Below, piece after piece: positions 1 to 7,781 of a DNA stretch of 64,000 nucleotides. The translations under genes were made by a program, and so were the position numbers. Source of the stretch: Pseudomonas viridiflava (GTDB lineage Bacteria > Pseudomonadota > Gammaproteobacteria > Pseudomonadales > Pseudomonadaceae); the NCBI RefSeq assembly GCF_900602065.1, contig NZ_UWFN01000288.1, positions 62,001 through 126,000 on the forward strand, in the 5' to 3' direction. Numbering within the stretch: the first letter of the stretch is position 1; each line of letters begins with the position of its first letter. Below the pieces are notes generated by a model. That model was not told where the DNA came from and ran no database searches. It saw nothing but the letters and a program-made list of their open reading frames with translations.

Positions 1-287
1 TTGAAGCCTGCCCCGGCATACCGGTCATGCTCGACAGCGGGGTGCGACGCGGTACGGATGTGATCAAGGCGCTGGCACTGGGGGCGCGTTTCGTCTTTGT
101 CGGTCGGCCCTTTGCCTTCGCCGGGTCAGTGGCCGGGCAAGCCGGTGTCGAGCATGCGATCAAGCTGCTCCGCGAAGAGGTGTCGCGCGACATGGCGATG
201 CTCGGGGTCTGCTCTATTCCGGAAATCGGGCGGCACTTGCTGATGCGCAGGCAGTCGTCCGGGTTTACGCCAGTTGATCCACGTTAG
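1..287 (+). CDS. FMN-dependent alpha-hydroxy-acid dehydrogenase (LldD/glycolate oxidase family), 3' end only
   Basis: The frame is already open at base 3 and ends at TAG 285-287, so only the last ~95 residues are visible. They carry the family's C-terminal FMN phosphate-binding segment: a DSGVRRGTD motif followed by KALALGA and VGRP, the last two strands and loops of the TIM barrel that binds FMN. The tail EVSRDMAMLG..SIPEI is also typical. Enzymes of this family oxidise L-2-hydroxy acids such as lactate, glycolate or mandelate to 2-oxo acids. The substrate cannot be read from this fragment. No obvious terminator follows. The 184-bp gap to the next gene is AT-rich and probably holds that gene's promoter. 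Confidence 0.88.
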   Translation, partial: EACPGIPVMLDSGVRRGTDVIKALALGARFVFVGRPFAFAGSVAGQAGVEHAIKLLREEVSRDMAMLGVCSIPEIGRHLLMRRQSSGFTPVDPR

Positions 288-471
288 AAAAATTCAGAAC
301 GCGGATCCTGAGGCATGCAATACATGCAATATTTTTATAATAACCTTAGTTCAAAATAGAATTTCACAGCTCACTTCTATAGCCATATGTTGCAGGTACG
401 GATTCAGTTTTCGGGATAAACCAACCCGAGCGTTCCCCCCTATACGTTATGAATACAAGAAGGAGCTGTTC

Positions 472-1560
472 ATGAGCATCGAATTCATCGGCTACATTGC
501 TACCCAGCCCGGCTCGGAAATCCACCCGCGCAGCGGCCCGACGATCCAGCCCGAGTACGTGGCGAAAGTTGCCAAGGCCCATGAAGATGCTGGTTTTGAC
601 CGTGCGCTGGTGGCTTACCACTCCAACAGCCCGGACAGTGCTTTTGTTGCAGCCCACGCCTCCAGCGTCACGACAACACTCAAATTCCTGATTGCCCACC
701 GGCCTGGCTTCATTTCGCCAACCGTGGCGGCGCGTCAGTTTGCAACGCTTGACGTGTTCAACGGCGGGCGCACCGCGATCCATATCATCACCGGTGGTGA
801 CGACAAGGAACTGCGCGCCGACGGCAGCCATATCGGCAAGGACGAGCGTTACGCCCGTACCGATGAATACCTGGGCGTTGTTCGCCAGGAATGGACCAGC
901 GAAAAGCCGTTCGATCACAAAGGCGAGTACTACCAGTTTGAAGGCGCACACTCGCTGGTGAAATCCCCGCAACAGCCACACATCCCGGTGTATTTCGGAG
1001 GTTCCTCGCCTGCGGCCATCGCCGTGGCGGGCAAGCACGCCGATGTCTATGCGCTGTGGGGCGAGACTTACGAGCAGGTCCGTGCGGTCGTCAAAGAAGT
1101 CCGCGCCGAAGCGGCCAAGCATGGTCGGACGGTGCGCTTCAGCCTGTCCCTTCGCCCTATCCTGGCGGAAACCGAAGAGAAAGCCTGGGCCCGTGCCGAC
1201 AGCATTCTGGAACGCGCCAAAGCCATCGCCGAAGGGAATGGCTTTGTGCGTCGCGAGCCGCCGAACGAAGGCTCTCGCCGCCTCCTGGCTGCTGCTGCGC
1301 AGGGTTCACGCCTGGACAAACGCCTATGGACAGGCATCGCCGGATTGCTGGGCGCGCAGGGCAACTCGACGTCACTGGTCGGCACGCCAGAGCAGGTCGC
1401 CGAGGCACTGCTCGATTACTACGACCTGGGCATCACCACCTTCCTGATTCGCGGTTTTGATCCGCTGGACGACGCTATCGACTACGGCAAGAAACTCATC
1501 CCGCTGACCCGCGAACTGGTGGCCAAGCGTGAGCGTGAGGCTCAGGAAAAAGTCGCCTGA
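472..1560 (+). CDS. LLM-class FMNH2-dependent monooxygenase, alkanesulfonate monooxygenase-like
   Basis: A 362-residue protein of the bacterial luciferase/SsuD superfamily. Such enzymes use FMNH2 from a partner reductase and O2 to cleave C-S bonds of sulfonates or sulfones. Visible signs are the N-terminal beta-strand EFIGYIATQ, ARQFATLDVFNGGRTAIHIITG in the middle (seen as ARQFATLD then GRTAIHIITGG) and the conserved HKGEYYQFEG..S segment near residue 150. Length fits SsuD/MsuD (about 360-380 aa). The frame is open upstream to 274, but I start at ATG 472 because AAGGAG (459-464) stands 7 bases before it and homology begins there. It leads an organosulfur-type cluster; no FMN reductase gene is visible in the window. 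Substrate unknown. Confidence 0.85.
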   Translation: MSIEFIGYIATQPGSEIHPRSGPTIQPEYVAKVAKAHEDAGFDRALVAYHSNSPDSAFVAAHASSVTTTLKFLIAHRPGFISPTVAARQFATLDVFNGGRTAIHIITGGDDKELRADGSHIGKDERYARTDEYLGVVRQEWTSEKPFDHKGEYYQFEGAHSLVKSPQQPHIPVYFGGSSPAAIAVAGKHADVYALWGETYEQVRAVVKEVRAEAAKHGRTVRFSLSLRPILAETEEKAWARADSILERAKAIAEGNGFVRREPPNEGSRRLLAAAAQGSRLDKRLWTGIAGLLGAQGNSTSLVGTPEQVAEALLDYYDLGITTFLIRGFDPLDDAIDYGKKLIPLTRELVAKREREAQEKVA

Positions 1561-1579
1561 TGACGCTGCAAAATTTCCA

Positions 1580-1604
1580 GAGGGCGCAATAGCGCCCTCT
1601 TCTT
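1580..1604 (+). terminator. Rho-independent terminator after the LLM monooxygenase gene
   Basis: Perfect 8-bp stem GAGGGCGC (1580-1587) and GCGCCCTC (1592-1599) with loop AATA, followed by TTCTTC. It lies 20 bp after the monooxygenase stop codon and 40 bp before the next start, so the two genes may be partly uncoupled. Confidence 0.75.
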
Positions 1605-1638
1605 CGTCTGCAATTACTTATCTGTTTTCGAGAGTGCC

Positions 1639-2607
1639 ATGCCGAAACCGCTATTGAATATTCGCCTGCGTCGCCCGCTGCTTGCAGGCCTGGCCATTGC
1701 CGCCGCGTGGACGCTGGTGCTGCCAGCCCAGGCCCGGGAAACCGTGCGCATCGGTTATCAGAAATCCTCGACGCTGATCACCGTATTGAAAACCCAGGGC
1801 ACGCTGGAAAAGGCCCTGAACGATGCGAACATCGACGTCAGTTGGCATGAATTCCCCAGCGGTTTGCCGCTGCTGGAATCGTTGAATATCGGCAACGTCG
1901 ATATCAGCGCCGATGTCGCCGATACCGTGCCGATCTTTGCTCAGGCAGCTCAGGCCCGACTCACCTACTTCGCCGAAGAGACCCCGTCGCCTTCTGCTCA
2001 GGCCATCGTGGTGCCCAAGGATTCACCCATCAAGGAGCTGGCCGACCTGAAAGGCAAGAAAGTCGCCGTGACCAAAGCAGCCGGCACGCATTACTTGCTG
2101 ATCGCAGCCTTGGCCAAGGGCGGTCTGAAGTTCTCTGACATCCAGCCAGCTTACCTGACGCCTGCAGATGGCCGTGCCGCGTTCGAAAACAACAAGGTTG
2201 ATGCCTGGGTGACCTGGGAACCCTTCCTGACCAGTGTGCAGCGCCAGTTGCCCACCCGGACTCTGGCGGACGGCACCGGCCTGGCCAGTTACAAGCGCTA
2301 CTACCTGACCAGTACGCCGTACGCAAAGGCCCATCCGGAGGTGCTCAAGCTGGTGTTCGATCAATTGCAGAAAGCCGGTCACTGGGTCAAAGGCAACCCG
2401 AAAGAAGCCGCTGCCCTGCTCGGCCCGCTGTGGGGCAACCTTGATCCGGCCACGGTAGAAATCGCCAACAGCCACCGCACGTATGAAGTGCGCCCGGTGA
2501 AGGCAGACCAACTGGGCGAACAACAGAAAATCGCCGACGCGTTCTTTGCAGCAGGCTTGCTGCCAAAAGCAGTGGATGCCAAGGATGTGGAGATCTGGAA
2601 GCCTTAA
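1639..2607 (+). CDS. Sulfonate-type ABC transporter periplasmic substrate-binding protein (SsuA-like), copy 1
   Basis: A 322-residue exported protein. An N-terminal signal peptide (basic RLRRP, hydrophobic LLAGLAIAAAWTLVL, cleavage near PAQARE) precedes a type II binding fold that starts with VRIGYQKSS, the usual first strand of SsuA/nitrate-taurine binding proteins. LADLKGKKVAVTKAAGTHY near residue 140 and VDAWVTWEPF near 190 are family hallmarks. Length is normal for SsuA (about 315-325). It would bring an alkanesulfonate or related anion to a membrane permease. It has no permease directly downstream: a palindrome and a MITE-like repeat separate it from the rest, so its partner could be either of the two permease/ATPase pairs nearby. 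Confidence 0.87.
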   Translation: MPKPLLNIRLRRPLLAGLAIAAAWTLVLPAQARETVRIGYQKSSTLITVLKTQGTLEKALNDANIDVSWHEFPSGLPLLESLNIGNVDISADVADTVPIFAQAAQARLTYFAEETPSPSAQAIVVPKDSPIKELADLKGKKVAVTKAAGTHYLLIAALAKGGLKFSDIQPAYLTPADGRAAFENNKVDAWVTWEPFLTSVQRQLPTRTLADGTGLASYKRYYLTSTPYAKAHPEVLKLVFDQLQKAGHWVKGNPKEAAALLGPLWGNLDPATVEIANSHRTYEVRPVKADQLGEQQKIADAFFAAGLLPKAVDAKDVEIWKP

Positions 2608-2634
2608 TTACCAAACTCATGCAGGAGCAGTGCT

Positions 2635-2727
2635 TGTGTGGGAGCGGTGCTTGCCCGCGATAAACGATAACGCGGTGTGTCTTATGACCGCGTCTCATGC
2701 ATCGCGGGCAAGCACCGCTCCCACACA
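2635..2727. repeat. REP-like palindrome, GTGGGAGCG family (B1)
   Basis: Near-perfect inverted repeat with arms of about 26 bp, beginning TGTGTGGGAGCGGTGCTTGC and closing with its complement at 2701-2727. An inner hairpin (ACGCGGT / ACCGCGT) fills the loop. It lies 28 bp after the SsuA-like stop and its right end touches the MITE-like element at 2728. It may act as a terminator or mRNA stabiliser. Confidence 0.85.
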
Positions 2728-2898
2728 GACTGTGTGAAAACTACTGCAGGCTGGGCACCTTCGGTGCTACGCGCACAATACTGCGTTAAAAACAGGCGAA
2801 AAATGCTCATTTAGAACACTAGAGTCGGACGCGACCCCGGCCGTTTTTCGCCTGTTTTTGCCTTGTCTTGCCGTCGCTCGCTACGTTTTCACACAGTC
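2728..2898 (+). mobile_element. MITE-like element, copy 1
   Basis: Bounded by the perfect 14-bp terminal inverted repeat GACTGTGTGAAAAC (2728-2741) and GTTTTCACACAGTC (2885-2898). A second inverted pair, AAAAACAGGCGAAAAA and TTTTTCGCCTGTTTTT, lies inside. It carries no ORF with recognisable content. A second copy in the opposite orientation lies at 31068-31203 and matches over most of its length; this copy is longer by 35 bp, with extra sequence near both ends of the interior. I infer a non-autonomous mobile or regulatory repeat; no transposase is nearby and I cannot see a certain target duplication. Confidence 0.65.
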
Positions 2899-3154
2899 TG
2901 CACAGGTCCTACGCCAGCCCATAGATTTTCGATGGTCCGCCTGACAACTGTTGCCCCAGCAACAGTCGCTCAACAGACTGTTCCTCCACCGACAGCAAAC
3001 CCGTGCTGCGCCCCTTCCCAGCCCCTGTATTTCAACTCCCGCCCCTTTGGCACAGAGCCTGCAATATTCCTTTTAAGCAGGAAGCCGATCAGCTGACTGC
3101 CATTTTTATGAATAAGAAAAACCTTTGATATCGCCTTGCCTGGAGCTGTTCCAA
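2899..3154. other. Upstream region of second binding protein, non-coding
   Basis: No convincing gene. The last 110 bases contain the sigma-54 promoter match listed separately and an AT-rich leader ending in the ribosome site TGGAG (3141-3145). Bases 2940-3000 hold a short inverted pair, GTTGC..CAGCAACAG, which might be an activator site or chance. Confidence 0.4.
3047..3063 (+). promoter_or_regulatory. Sigma-54 (RpoN) promoter match upstream of SsuA-like copy 2
   Basis: TTGGCAC (3047-3053), five bases, then CTGCA (3059-3063) matches the RpoN consensus TGGCAC-N5-TTGC at nearly every position, with the invariant GG (3049-3050) and GC (3061-3062) at the required 10-base spacing. It stands about 90 bp before the start at 3155. 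Several organosulfur operons of pseudomonads (sfn, msu) are known to be RpoN-dependent with SfnR-type activators, which fits. The match is seen; promoter activity is inferred. Confidence 0.65.
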
Positions 3155-4150
3155 ATGAACGCTAAAACCTTGTTTTCCTTTACTCGCGTAAAGCTGTTGA
3201 TCGGCGCCGGTGTGCTGGCTCTGGGCATGAATCCCTTGGCCTTCGCAGCAGAAACTGCCCCGGCGGAAGTGAAGCTCGATTACGCCTATTACTCACCAGT
3301 GAGCCTGGTGCTCAAGCATTTCGGCTGGCTGGAAAAAGCCTTGCCGGATAGCAAAGTGGGTTGGGTGTTAAGCCAGGGCAGTAATCGCTCGCTTGAATAC
3401 CTGAACAGCGGCGGCGTGGATTTCGCTTCCTCGGCCAGCCTGGCAGCCGTACTCAGCCGCGCCAATGGCAGCCCGATCAAGTCGGTGTACGTCTACAGTC
3501 GCGCTGAGTGGACCGCGTTGCTGGTGCGCAAGGATTCGCCATACAAGACCATAGCCGACCTCAAAGGCAAGAAAATCGCTGCCACCAAGGGCACTGATCC
3601 TTACCTGTTCACCTTGCGCGCCCTGCAGCAGGCAGGCCTGAAAAAGGACGACGTGGAGCTGGTGCACTTGCAGCATCCGGATGGCCGCACCGCGCTGGAG
3701 AAAGGTGATGTCGACGCGTGGGCCGGTCTTGATCCACACATGGCTGCCAGCGAAGTCCAGGCGGGTTCGCGCCTGCTGTATCGCAACAAGGACTTCAACA
3801 GCTATGGCGTGCTGAGCGTTACCGAGAAGTTTGCCAAGGAACATCCGCAGACCATCGAAACGGTGCTGAGCGCTTACGAAAAAGCCCGTGAATGGTCGGT
3901 CAAGCACCCGGATGAACTGGCCGAATTGCTGGCCAAGGAATCCGGCCTGCCGCTGGACGTTGCCAAGCTGCAACTGACCCGCACCGACCTGAGCACCCCG
4001 CAGTTGAGCGGCAAGGATGTCGCGTCCTCCAAGGGAGCAGCGCCGATTCTGGTGTCTGAAGAACTGGTTCGCCGTGGTGTGAATGTTGACCAGGTCATTG
4101 ATCAACTCATTGATCCCGGCTTCAGCAAGACCTTGACGGCGAGTAAGTAA
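3155..4150 (+). CDS. Aliphatic sulfonate-type ABC transporter substrate-binding protein, copy 2
   Basis: A 331-residue periplasmic binding protein with a signal peptide (KLLIGAGVLALGMNPLAFAAE, cleavage probably after AFA). The mature part begins VKLDYAYYSPVSLVLK and contains IADLKGKKIAATKGTDP near residue 140 and GDVDAWAGLDPH near 190, the lobe-connecting signatures of the SsuA/TauA family. It is clearly diverged from the copy at 1639 and is not a recent duplicate. I choose ATG 3155, preceded by GGAG at 3142-3145, over an in-frame start at 3125. It sits 102 bp ahead of a permease and ATPase, so these three form the most obvious complete importer of the region. Confidence 0.88.
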   Translation: MNAKTLFSFTRVKLLIGAGVLALGMNPLAFAAETAPAEVKLDYAYYSPVSLVLKHFGWLEKALPDSKVGWVLSQGSNRSLEYLNSGGVDFASSASLAAVLSRANGSPIKSVYVYSRAEWTALLVRKDSPYKTIADLKGKKIAATKGTDPYLFTLRALQQAGLKKDDVELVHLQHPDGRTALEKGDVDAWAGLDPHMAASEVQAGSRLLYRNKDFNSYGVLSVTEKFAKEHPQTIETVLSAYEKAREWSVKHPDELAELLAKESGLPLDVAKLQLTRTDLSTPQLSGKDVASSKGAAPILVSEELVRRGVNVDQVIDQLIDPGFSKTLTASK

Positions 4151-4174
4151 AACCCAGAGCTGCTTCATTCCCCT

Positions 4175-4204
4175 TGTGGGAGCCGGGCTTGCCCGGCTCC
4201 CACA
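4175..4204. repeat. Short perfect palindrome, GTGGGAG family (B2)
   Basis: A 14-bp arm TGTGGGAGCCGGGC, two-base loop TT, and exact complement. It is a compact member of the GTGGGAGCG palindrome group, placed between the binding-protein stop (4150) and the permease start (4253). It could lower transcription of the permease and ATPase relative to the abundant binding protein. Confidence 0.8.
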
Positions 4205-4252
4205 GGAGTAATGCATTTCAGTTCAGATGGATATGTTTAGTTAGAGCCCTCC

Positions 4253-5086
4253 ATGAACAGCAAAAGCAAAGACCTGCCAGCGCCTCTCGCGCTGCCCCCT
4301 CCGACATCCGGCGCTGCATGGAAGCGACGTGGCAAAGGCCTGGTGCTGCCGCTCCTGATCATCGTTTTTCTGGAGATTATCGTGCGCATCGGCTGGCTGC
4401 CGTCGTATCAGATGCCTGCGCCCAGCGAGATCGCTCTGACCCTTGGCGACCTGGCTGACGGGCCGTTGTGGAAGCACATCAGCGCCAGCCTGTTGCGGGT
4501 GTTGATCGGCTTCGCTATCGGCACCAGCCTTGCGTTGATTTTCGCCGCGTGGGTCGGTTTGAGCCGTGAGGCTGAAGCCTATCTGGAACCTACGTTTGCA
4601 GGCCTGCGCTCGATCCCCAGCCTGGCCTGGGTGCCGCTGCTGCTGTTGTGGCTGGGCATCGACGAAACCTCAAAAATCGTCCTGATTGCCATTGGCGCCT
4701 TCTTTCCGGTGTACCTCAACGGCGTGGCAGCGATTCGCAATATCGACCGCAAGCTGGTCGAAGTCGGCCAGATGTATGGCTTCAGCCGTGGTCGCCTGAC
4801 CCGCCGCATTCTGTTGCCGGCCGCCCTGCCCGGCCTGTTTACCGGCTTGCGCAGCGGCATGAGTCTGGCGTGGATGTTTCTCGTCGCAGCAGAGCTGATC
4901 GCCGCCACCAAAGGCCTCGGCTACCTGCTCAGCGACGGCCGGGAAACCTCACGGCCTGACATCGTGCTGGCAGCCATCATCGTATTGGCCGTACTCGGCA
5001 AAATTAGCGATGGCGTTCTGGCAGGTCTAGAAAAACGCTTCCTGGCCTGGCGCGACACGTTCAGTGGTCAGGGCACCGGAGATTGA
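4253..5086 (+). CDS. SsuC-like ABC transporter permease, copy 1
   Basis: A 277-residue inner-membrane protein of the nitrate/sulfonate/taurine permease family. After a short cytoplasmic tail come about six hydrophobic segments, the first at residues 26-45 (LVLPLLIIVFLEIIVRI). The signature loop that contacts the ATPase is present (EVGQMYGFSRGRL..RILLPAALPGLFTGLR, residues 163-198), as is the PSLAWVPLLLLW segment near 122. The stop at 5084-5086 lies one base before the ATPase start at 5088, so the two are translationally coupled. It should form the channel for the substrate delivered by the binding protein encoded just upstream. Confidence 0.9.
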   Translation: MNSKSKDLPAPLALPPPTSGAAWKRRGKGLVLPLLIIVFLEIIVRIGWLPSYQMPAPSEIALTLGDLADGPLWKHISASLLRVLIGFAIGTSLALIFAAWVGLSREAEAYLEPTFAGLRSIPSLAWVPLLLLWLGIDETSKIVLIAIGAFFPVYLNGVAAIRNIDRKLVEVGQMYGFSRGRLTRRILLPAALPGLFTGLRSGMSLAWMFLVAAELIAATKGLGYLLSDGRETSRPDIVLAAIIVLAVLGKISDGVLAGLEKRFLAWRDTFSGQGTGD

Positions 5087-5087
5087 G

Positions 5088-5801
5088 ATGACTGAAGTAC
5101 TTTTGGATATCAACGTTCAACGCAAATCGTTCGGCAGCACCACGGTGCTGCACAACGTGCATGTAAAACTGCACGAACGGGAAGTCATCAGCCTGCTGGG
5201 CCCCAGTGGCTGCGGCAAGAGCACACTTTTACGGATCGTCGCCGGACTGGAAAAAGACTATCAGGGTGAGTTGAACCGCACCGCTGAAGAAGTAGCGTTC
5301 GTGTTCCAGGAGCCGCGTCTGATGCCGTGGCTGACGGTTGAGCAGAACATCGGCTTCAGCGACGACAAGCACTACGACAAGGAATGGGTCGCGCAGTTGA
5401 TCGAAGAGGTGGGTCTGAATGGGTTTGCCGACGCGCTGCCAAAAGCGCTGTCCGGTGGCATGGCGCAACGGGTGGCCATTGCCCGCGGGCTTTACTCACA
5501 TCCCAAGGTCTTGTTGCTGGACGAACCTTTCAGCGCGGTAGATGCCTTTACCCGCATGAAGTTACAGGACCTGCTACTCCAGCTTGCCCAGCGGCATGCG
5601 ATTGCCCTGTTGTTGGTGACCCATGACGTGGACGAGGCGCTGTATCTGAGTGATCGGGTGCTGGTGATGGGCAACCGGCCAAGCAATATCCGTCAGGAGC
5701 TGGCCGTGGAACTGGCCCACCCGAGGGATCGACGCGATGCCGTATTGGCGAGCCTCAAGGCCCTGTCGCTGACAGAATTGCAGCAGGCGCATGTGATTTG
5801 A
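5088..5801 (+). CDS. SsuB-like ABC transporter ATP-binding protein, copy 1
   Basis: A 237-residue nucleotide-binding subunit. Walker A GPSGCGKST (about residue 39), Q-loop VFQEPRLMPW (near 75), signature LSGGMAQRVAIARG (near 125), Walker B VLLLDEPFSAVD (near 145) and switch His in LLVTHDVDEAL are all intact, so it should be an active ATPase. QEPRLMPW is characteristic of the sulfonate/nitrate group. I start at ATG 5088, preceded by GGAG (5078-5081), not at the upstream in-frame codon at 5064, which would overlap the permease. It is the last gene of this transcription unit and is followed by a palindrome. Confidence 0.92.
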   Translation: MTEVLLDINVQRKSFGSTTVLHNVHVKLHEREVISLLGPSGCGKSTLLRIVAGLEKDYQGELNRTAEEVAFVFQEPRLMPWLTVEQNIGFSDDKHYDKEWVAQLIEEVGLNGFADALPKALSGGMAQRVAIARGLYSHPKVLLLDEPFSAVDAFTRMKLQDLLLQLAQRHAIALLLVTHDVDEALYLSDRVLVMGNRPSNIRQELAVELAHPRDRRDAVLASLKALSLTELQQAHVI

Positions 5802-5832
5802 GGAATGCAATGTCCCGCTGAAATGCAATTCT

Positions 5833-5898
5833 CTGTGGGAGCGAGGCTTGCCCGCGATTGGGTTTACAGATTATCGCGGGCAAGCCTCGCTCCCACAG
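5833..5898. repeat. REP-like palindrome, GTGGGAGCG family (B3), between convergent genes
   Basis: Arms CTGTGGGAGCGAGGCTTGCC and its exact complement (5879-5898) enclose about 25 bases; the stem continues inward through CGCGAT/ATCGCG. It sits between two convergent ABC ATPase genes and could end transcription from both sides. Confidence 0.85.
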
Positions 5899-5932
5899 GG
5901 GTCATGTATTCACAAGTACAGCCTTAAGAGGC

Positions 5933-6748
5933 TCACCGGACATTCGCAAACCGGCGCAGATTATCCTGCACCGCAGGCGCCTCTACAGCCTCGTGAGCCG
6001 CTGCGCTGTCCACACCCAGCAAGCCCAGCAACCGCGCACGAATCGCCTGAAACCCGGCCTGTCCGGTACTGCGCTGGCGCTGAAGGTCGATGCGCACTTC
6101 TGCGGCGATCTTACCCTGTTCCAGCACGATAACCCGATCAGCCAGCAGAATCGCTTCGTCCACGTCATGTGTGACCAGCAACACCGCCGGGGTGTGTTTG
6201 CGCCAGAGCTCGACGATCAACTGATGCATGCGGATACGGGTCAGCGCATCCAGCGCGGCGAATGGTTCATCGAGCAACAACAACTTGGGTTCACGCACCA
6301 GGCCTCGGGCCAACGCGACGCGCTGCGCTTCGCCACCCGACAAGGTCGCCGGGTAGGCGTTGACCCGATGGGCCAGGCCTACCTCAGTCAACGCCTCCAG
6401 CGCTCGGGCATGCGGGTTCTTGATATCCAGCCCCAGCACGACGTTTTTCCAGGCGTTTTTCCAGGGCATCAACCGTGGTTCCTGAAACACCGCAGCCCGT
6501 GCCAAAGGCACCCGTAACTGACCGCTGTCGATAGAGTCCAGTCCCGCCAGGGCACGCAGCAAGGTGGTTTTACCCGAGCCGCTGGCCCCCAGCAACGCGA
6601 CGAACTCACCGGGTGCGATGTCCAGATTCAGCTCGTCGATCACCTTCTGCCGACCAAACTGGCGAACCACATTTCGCAGTTGCACCGGCGCAGCTTCCGC
6701 TGACGGCACAGGATTCGAATGAGGGTGTAAAACGTCCAGAGCAGCCAT
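5933..6748 (-). CDS. SsuB-like ABC transporter ATP-binding protein, copy 2
   Basis: A 271-residue ATPase subunit with Walker A LGASGSGKTT, Q-loop FQEPRLMPW, signature LSGGEAQRVALARG, Walker B LLLLDEPFAALD and the switch His in LLVTHDVDEA. The C-terminal 40 residues form the variable regulatory tail. I place the start at ATG 6746-6748, two bases after the permease stop, because AGGA stands 8 bases before it; an in-frame TTG at 6754 is the alternative. It pairs with the permease encoded directly upstream at 6751-7611. No binding protein lies in this minus-strand unit, so it probably borrows one of the two encoded at 1639 and 3155. Confidence 0.9.
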   Translation of the reverse strand: MAALDVLHPHSNPVPSAEAAPVQLRNVVRQFGRQKVIDELNLDIAPGEFVALLGASGSGKTTLLRALAGLDSIDSGQLRVPLARAAVFQEPRLMPWKNAWKNVVLGLDIKNPHARALEALTEVGLAHRVNAYPATLSGGEAQRVALARGLVREPKLLLLDEPFAALDALTRIRMHQLIVELWRKHTPAVLLVTHDVDEAILLADRVIVLEQGKIAAEVRIDLQRQRSTGQAGFQAIRARLLGLLGVDSAAAHEAVEAPAVQDNLRRFANVR

Positions 6749-6750
6749 GG

Positions 6751-7611
6751 TCAATTCCTTGCGAAAGTGGGACGCCAGGCCAGCGCATAGCGCTCCAGCG
6801 TGCGAATGATTGCATCGATGACCAGCCCCAGAATGCTGTAGATCAACAGGCAGATCACGATCACGTCGGTGCGCATGAAGTCACGGGCATCGCTGGCCAG
6901 ATAGCCGATCCCGGCCGTGGTGTTGATTTGCTCGACGAACACCAGCGCCAGCCAGGAAATGCCGAGGGAGTAACGCAGCCCGACGAAAAACGACGGCAGA
7001 GAGCCGGGCAGGATCACGTGCCAGATCAGCTGACGCCGGTTCAGGCCCAGGGTGTTGGCCGCCTCGATCAACTTGGGGTCGATGTTGCGAATACCGGAGT
7101 ACAGATTGAGGTACACCGGGAATGTGGTGCCGGTGACAATCAGGGCGATTTTGGTGAACTCGCCGATGCCGAACCAGAGGATGAACAGCGGTACCAATGC
7201 CAGCGAAGGGATGGTGCGCAGCATTTGCATCGGCGAGTCGAGAATCACTTCGCCCTTCTTCGACAGGCCGGTAATCAAAGCGGCCACGACGCCGATGGCA
7301 ACGCCAATGCTCAGCCCCAACAGCGCCCGTTGCAGCGATACCCACAAATGAGTGCCTAACTCGCCTGACTCGATCATCGCCCACAACGTGCCGCCAATTT
7401 GCGACGGTGCGGCGATCACCCGACTGGGCAGCAGACCGAGTTGCGAGGCCAGCTCCCAGAGCAACAGCAAGGCAATGGGGCTCAGCAGACGCACAGCAAA
7501 GTCGGGCGCTTTCCAGCGTCCCCGACGTGACGAAGCCTCAACTCGCGGGGCTTTATCGACGATCAGAAAACCGCCTTCCGAAGCGTGTGAATCCAGCGTT
7601 TTTTCGGACAT
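6751..7611 (-). CDS. SsuC-like ABC transporter permease, copy 2
   Basis: A 286-residue inner-membrane permease with about six membrane segments; the first is at residues 40-60 (VRLLSPIALLLLWELASQLG). The ATPase-coupling loop AANTLGLNRRQLIWHVILPGSLPSFF (written here as EAANTLGLNRRQL..VILPGSLP) and PSLALVPLFILWFG identify the nitrate/sulfonate/taurine family. Together with the next gene on the minus strand it makes the membrane part of a second importer. It is transcribed toward the first importer, so the two systems are convergent. Downstream of the aldolase-like gene on the same strand, with a palindrome between. Confidence 0.9.
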   Translation of the reverse strand: MSEKTLDSHASEGGFLIVDKAPRVEASSRRGRWKAPDFAVRLLSPIALLLLWELASQLGLLPSRVIAAPSQIGGTLWAMIESGELGTHLWVSLQRALLGLSIGVAIGVVAALITGLSKKGEVILDSPMQMLRTIPSLALVPLFILWFGIGEFTKIALIVTGTTFPVYLNLYSGIRNIDPKLIEAANTLGLNRRQLIWHVILPGSLPSFFVGLRYSLGISWLALVFVEQINTTAGIGYLASDARDFMRTDVIVICLLIYSILGLVIDAIIRTLERYALAWRPTFARN

Positions 7612-7676
7612 GGTTTTCTTCCTGGGACGAGCGTTACGTCAAACCTCACATCAAGTGCGGATTTGAAACAAATACT

Positions 7677-7750
7677 CTGTAGGAGTTGCCGAAGGCTGCG
7701 AAGTATTCATCCTGACATACCGCGATCGCAGCCTCCGGCAGCTCCTACAG
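7677..7750. repeat. REP-like palindrome, GTAGGAGCTGCC family (A1)
   Basis: Left arm CTGTAGGAGTTGCCGAAGGC, right arm GCCTCCGGCAGCTCCTACAG (7731-7750): 18 of 20 positions pair. It fills the gap between the aldolase-like gene and the permease gene on the minus strand and may separate their transcripts. Confidence 0.85.
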
Positions 7751-7781
7751 GTTCAATATTTGCCGAGAGATAGCACGCGCA

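Noticed and set aside
274..471. Upstream extension of the first LLM monooxygenase
   Set aside because: No homology in the extra 66 residues, no ribosome site, and a good site stands before ATG 472.
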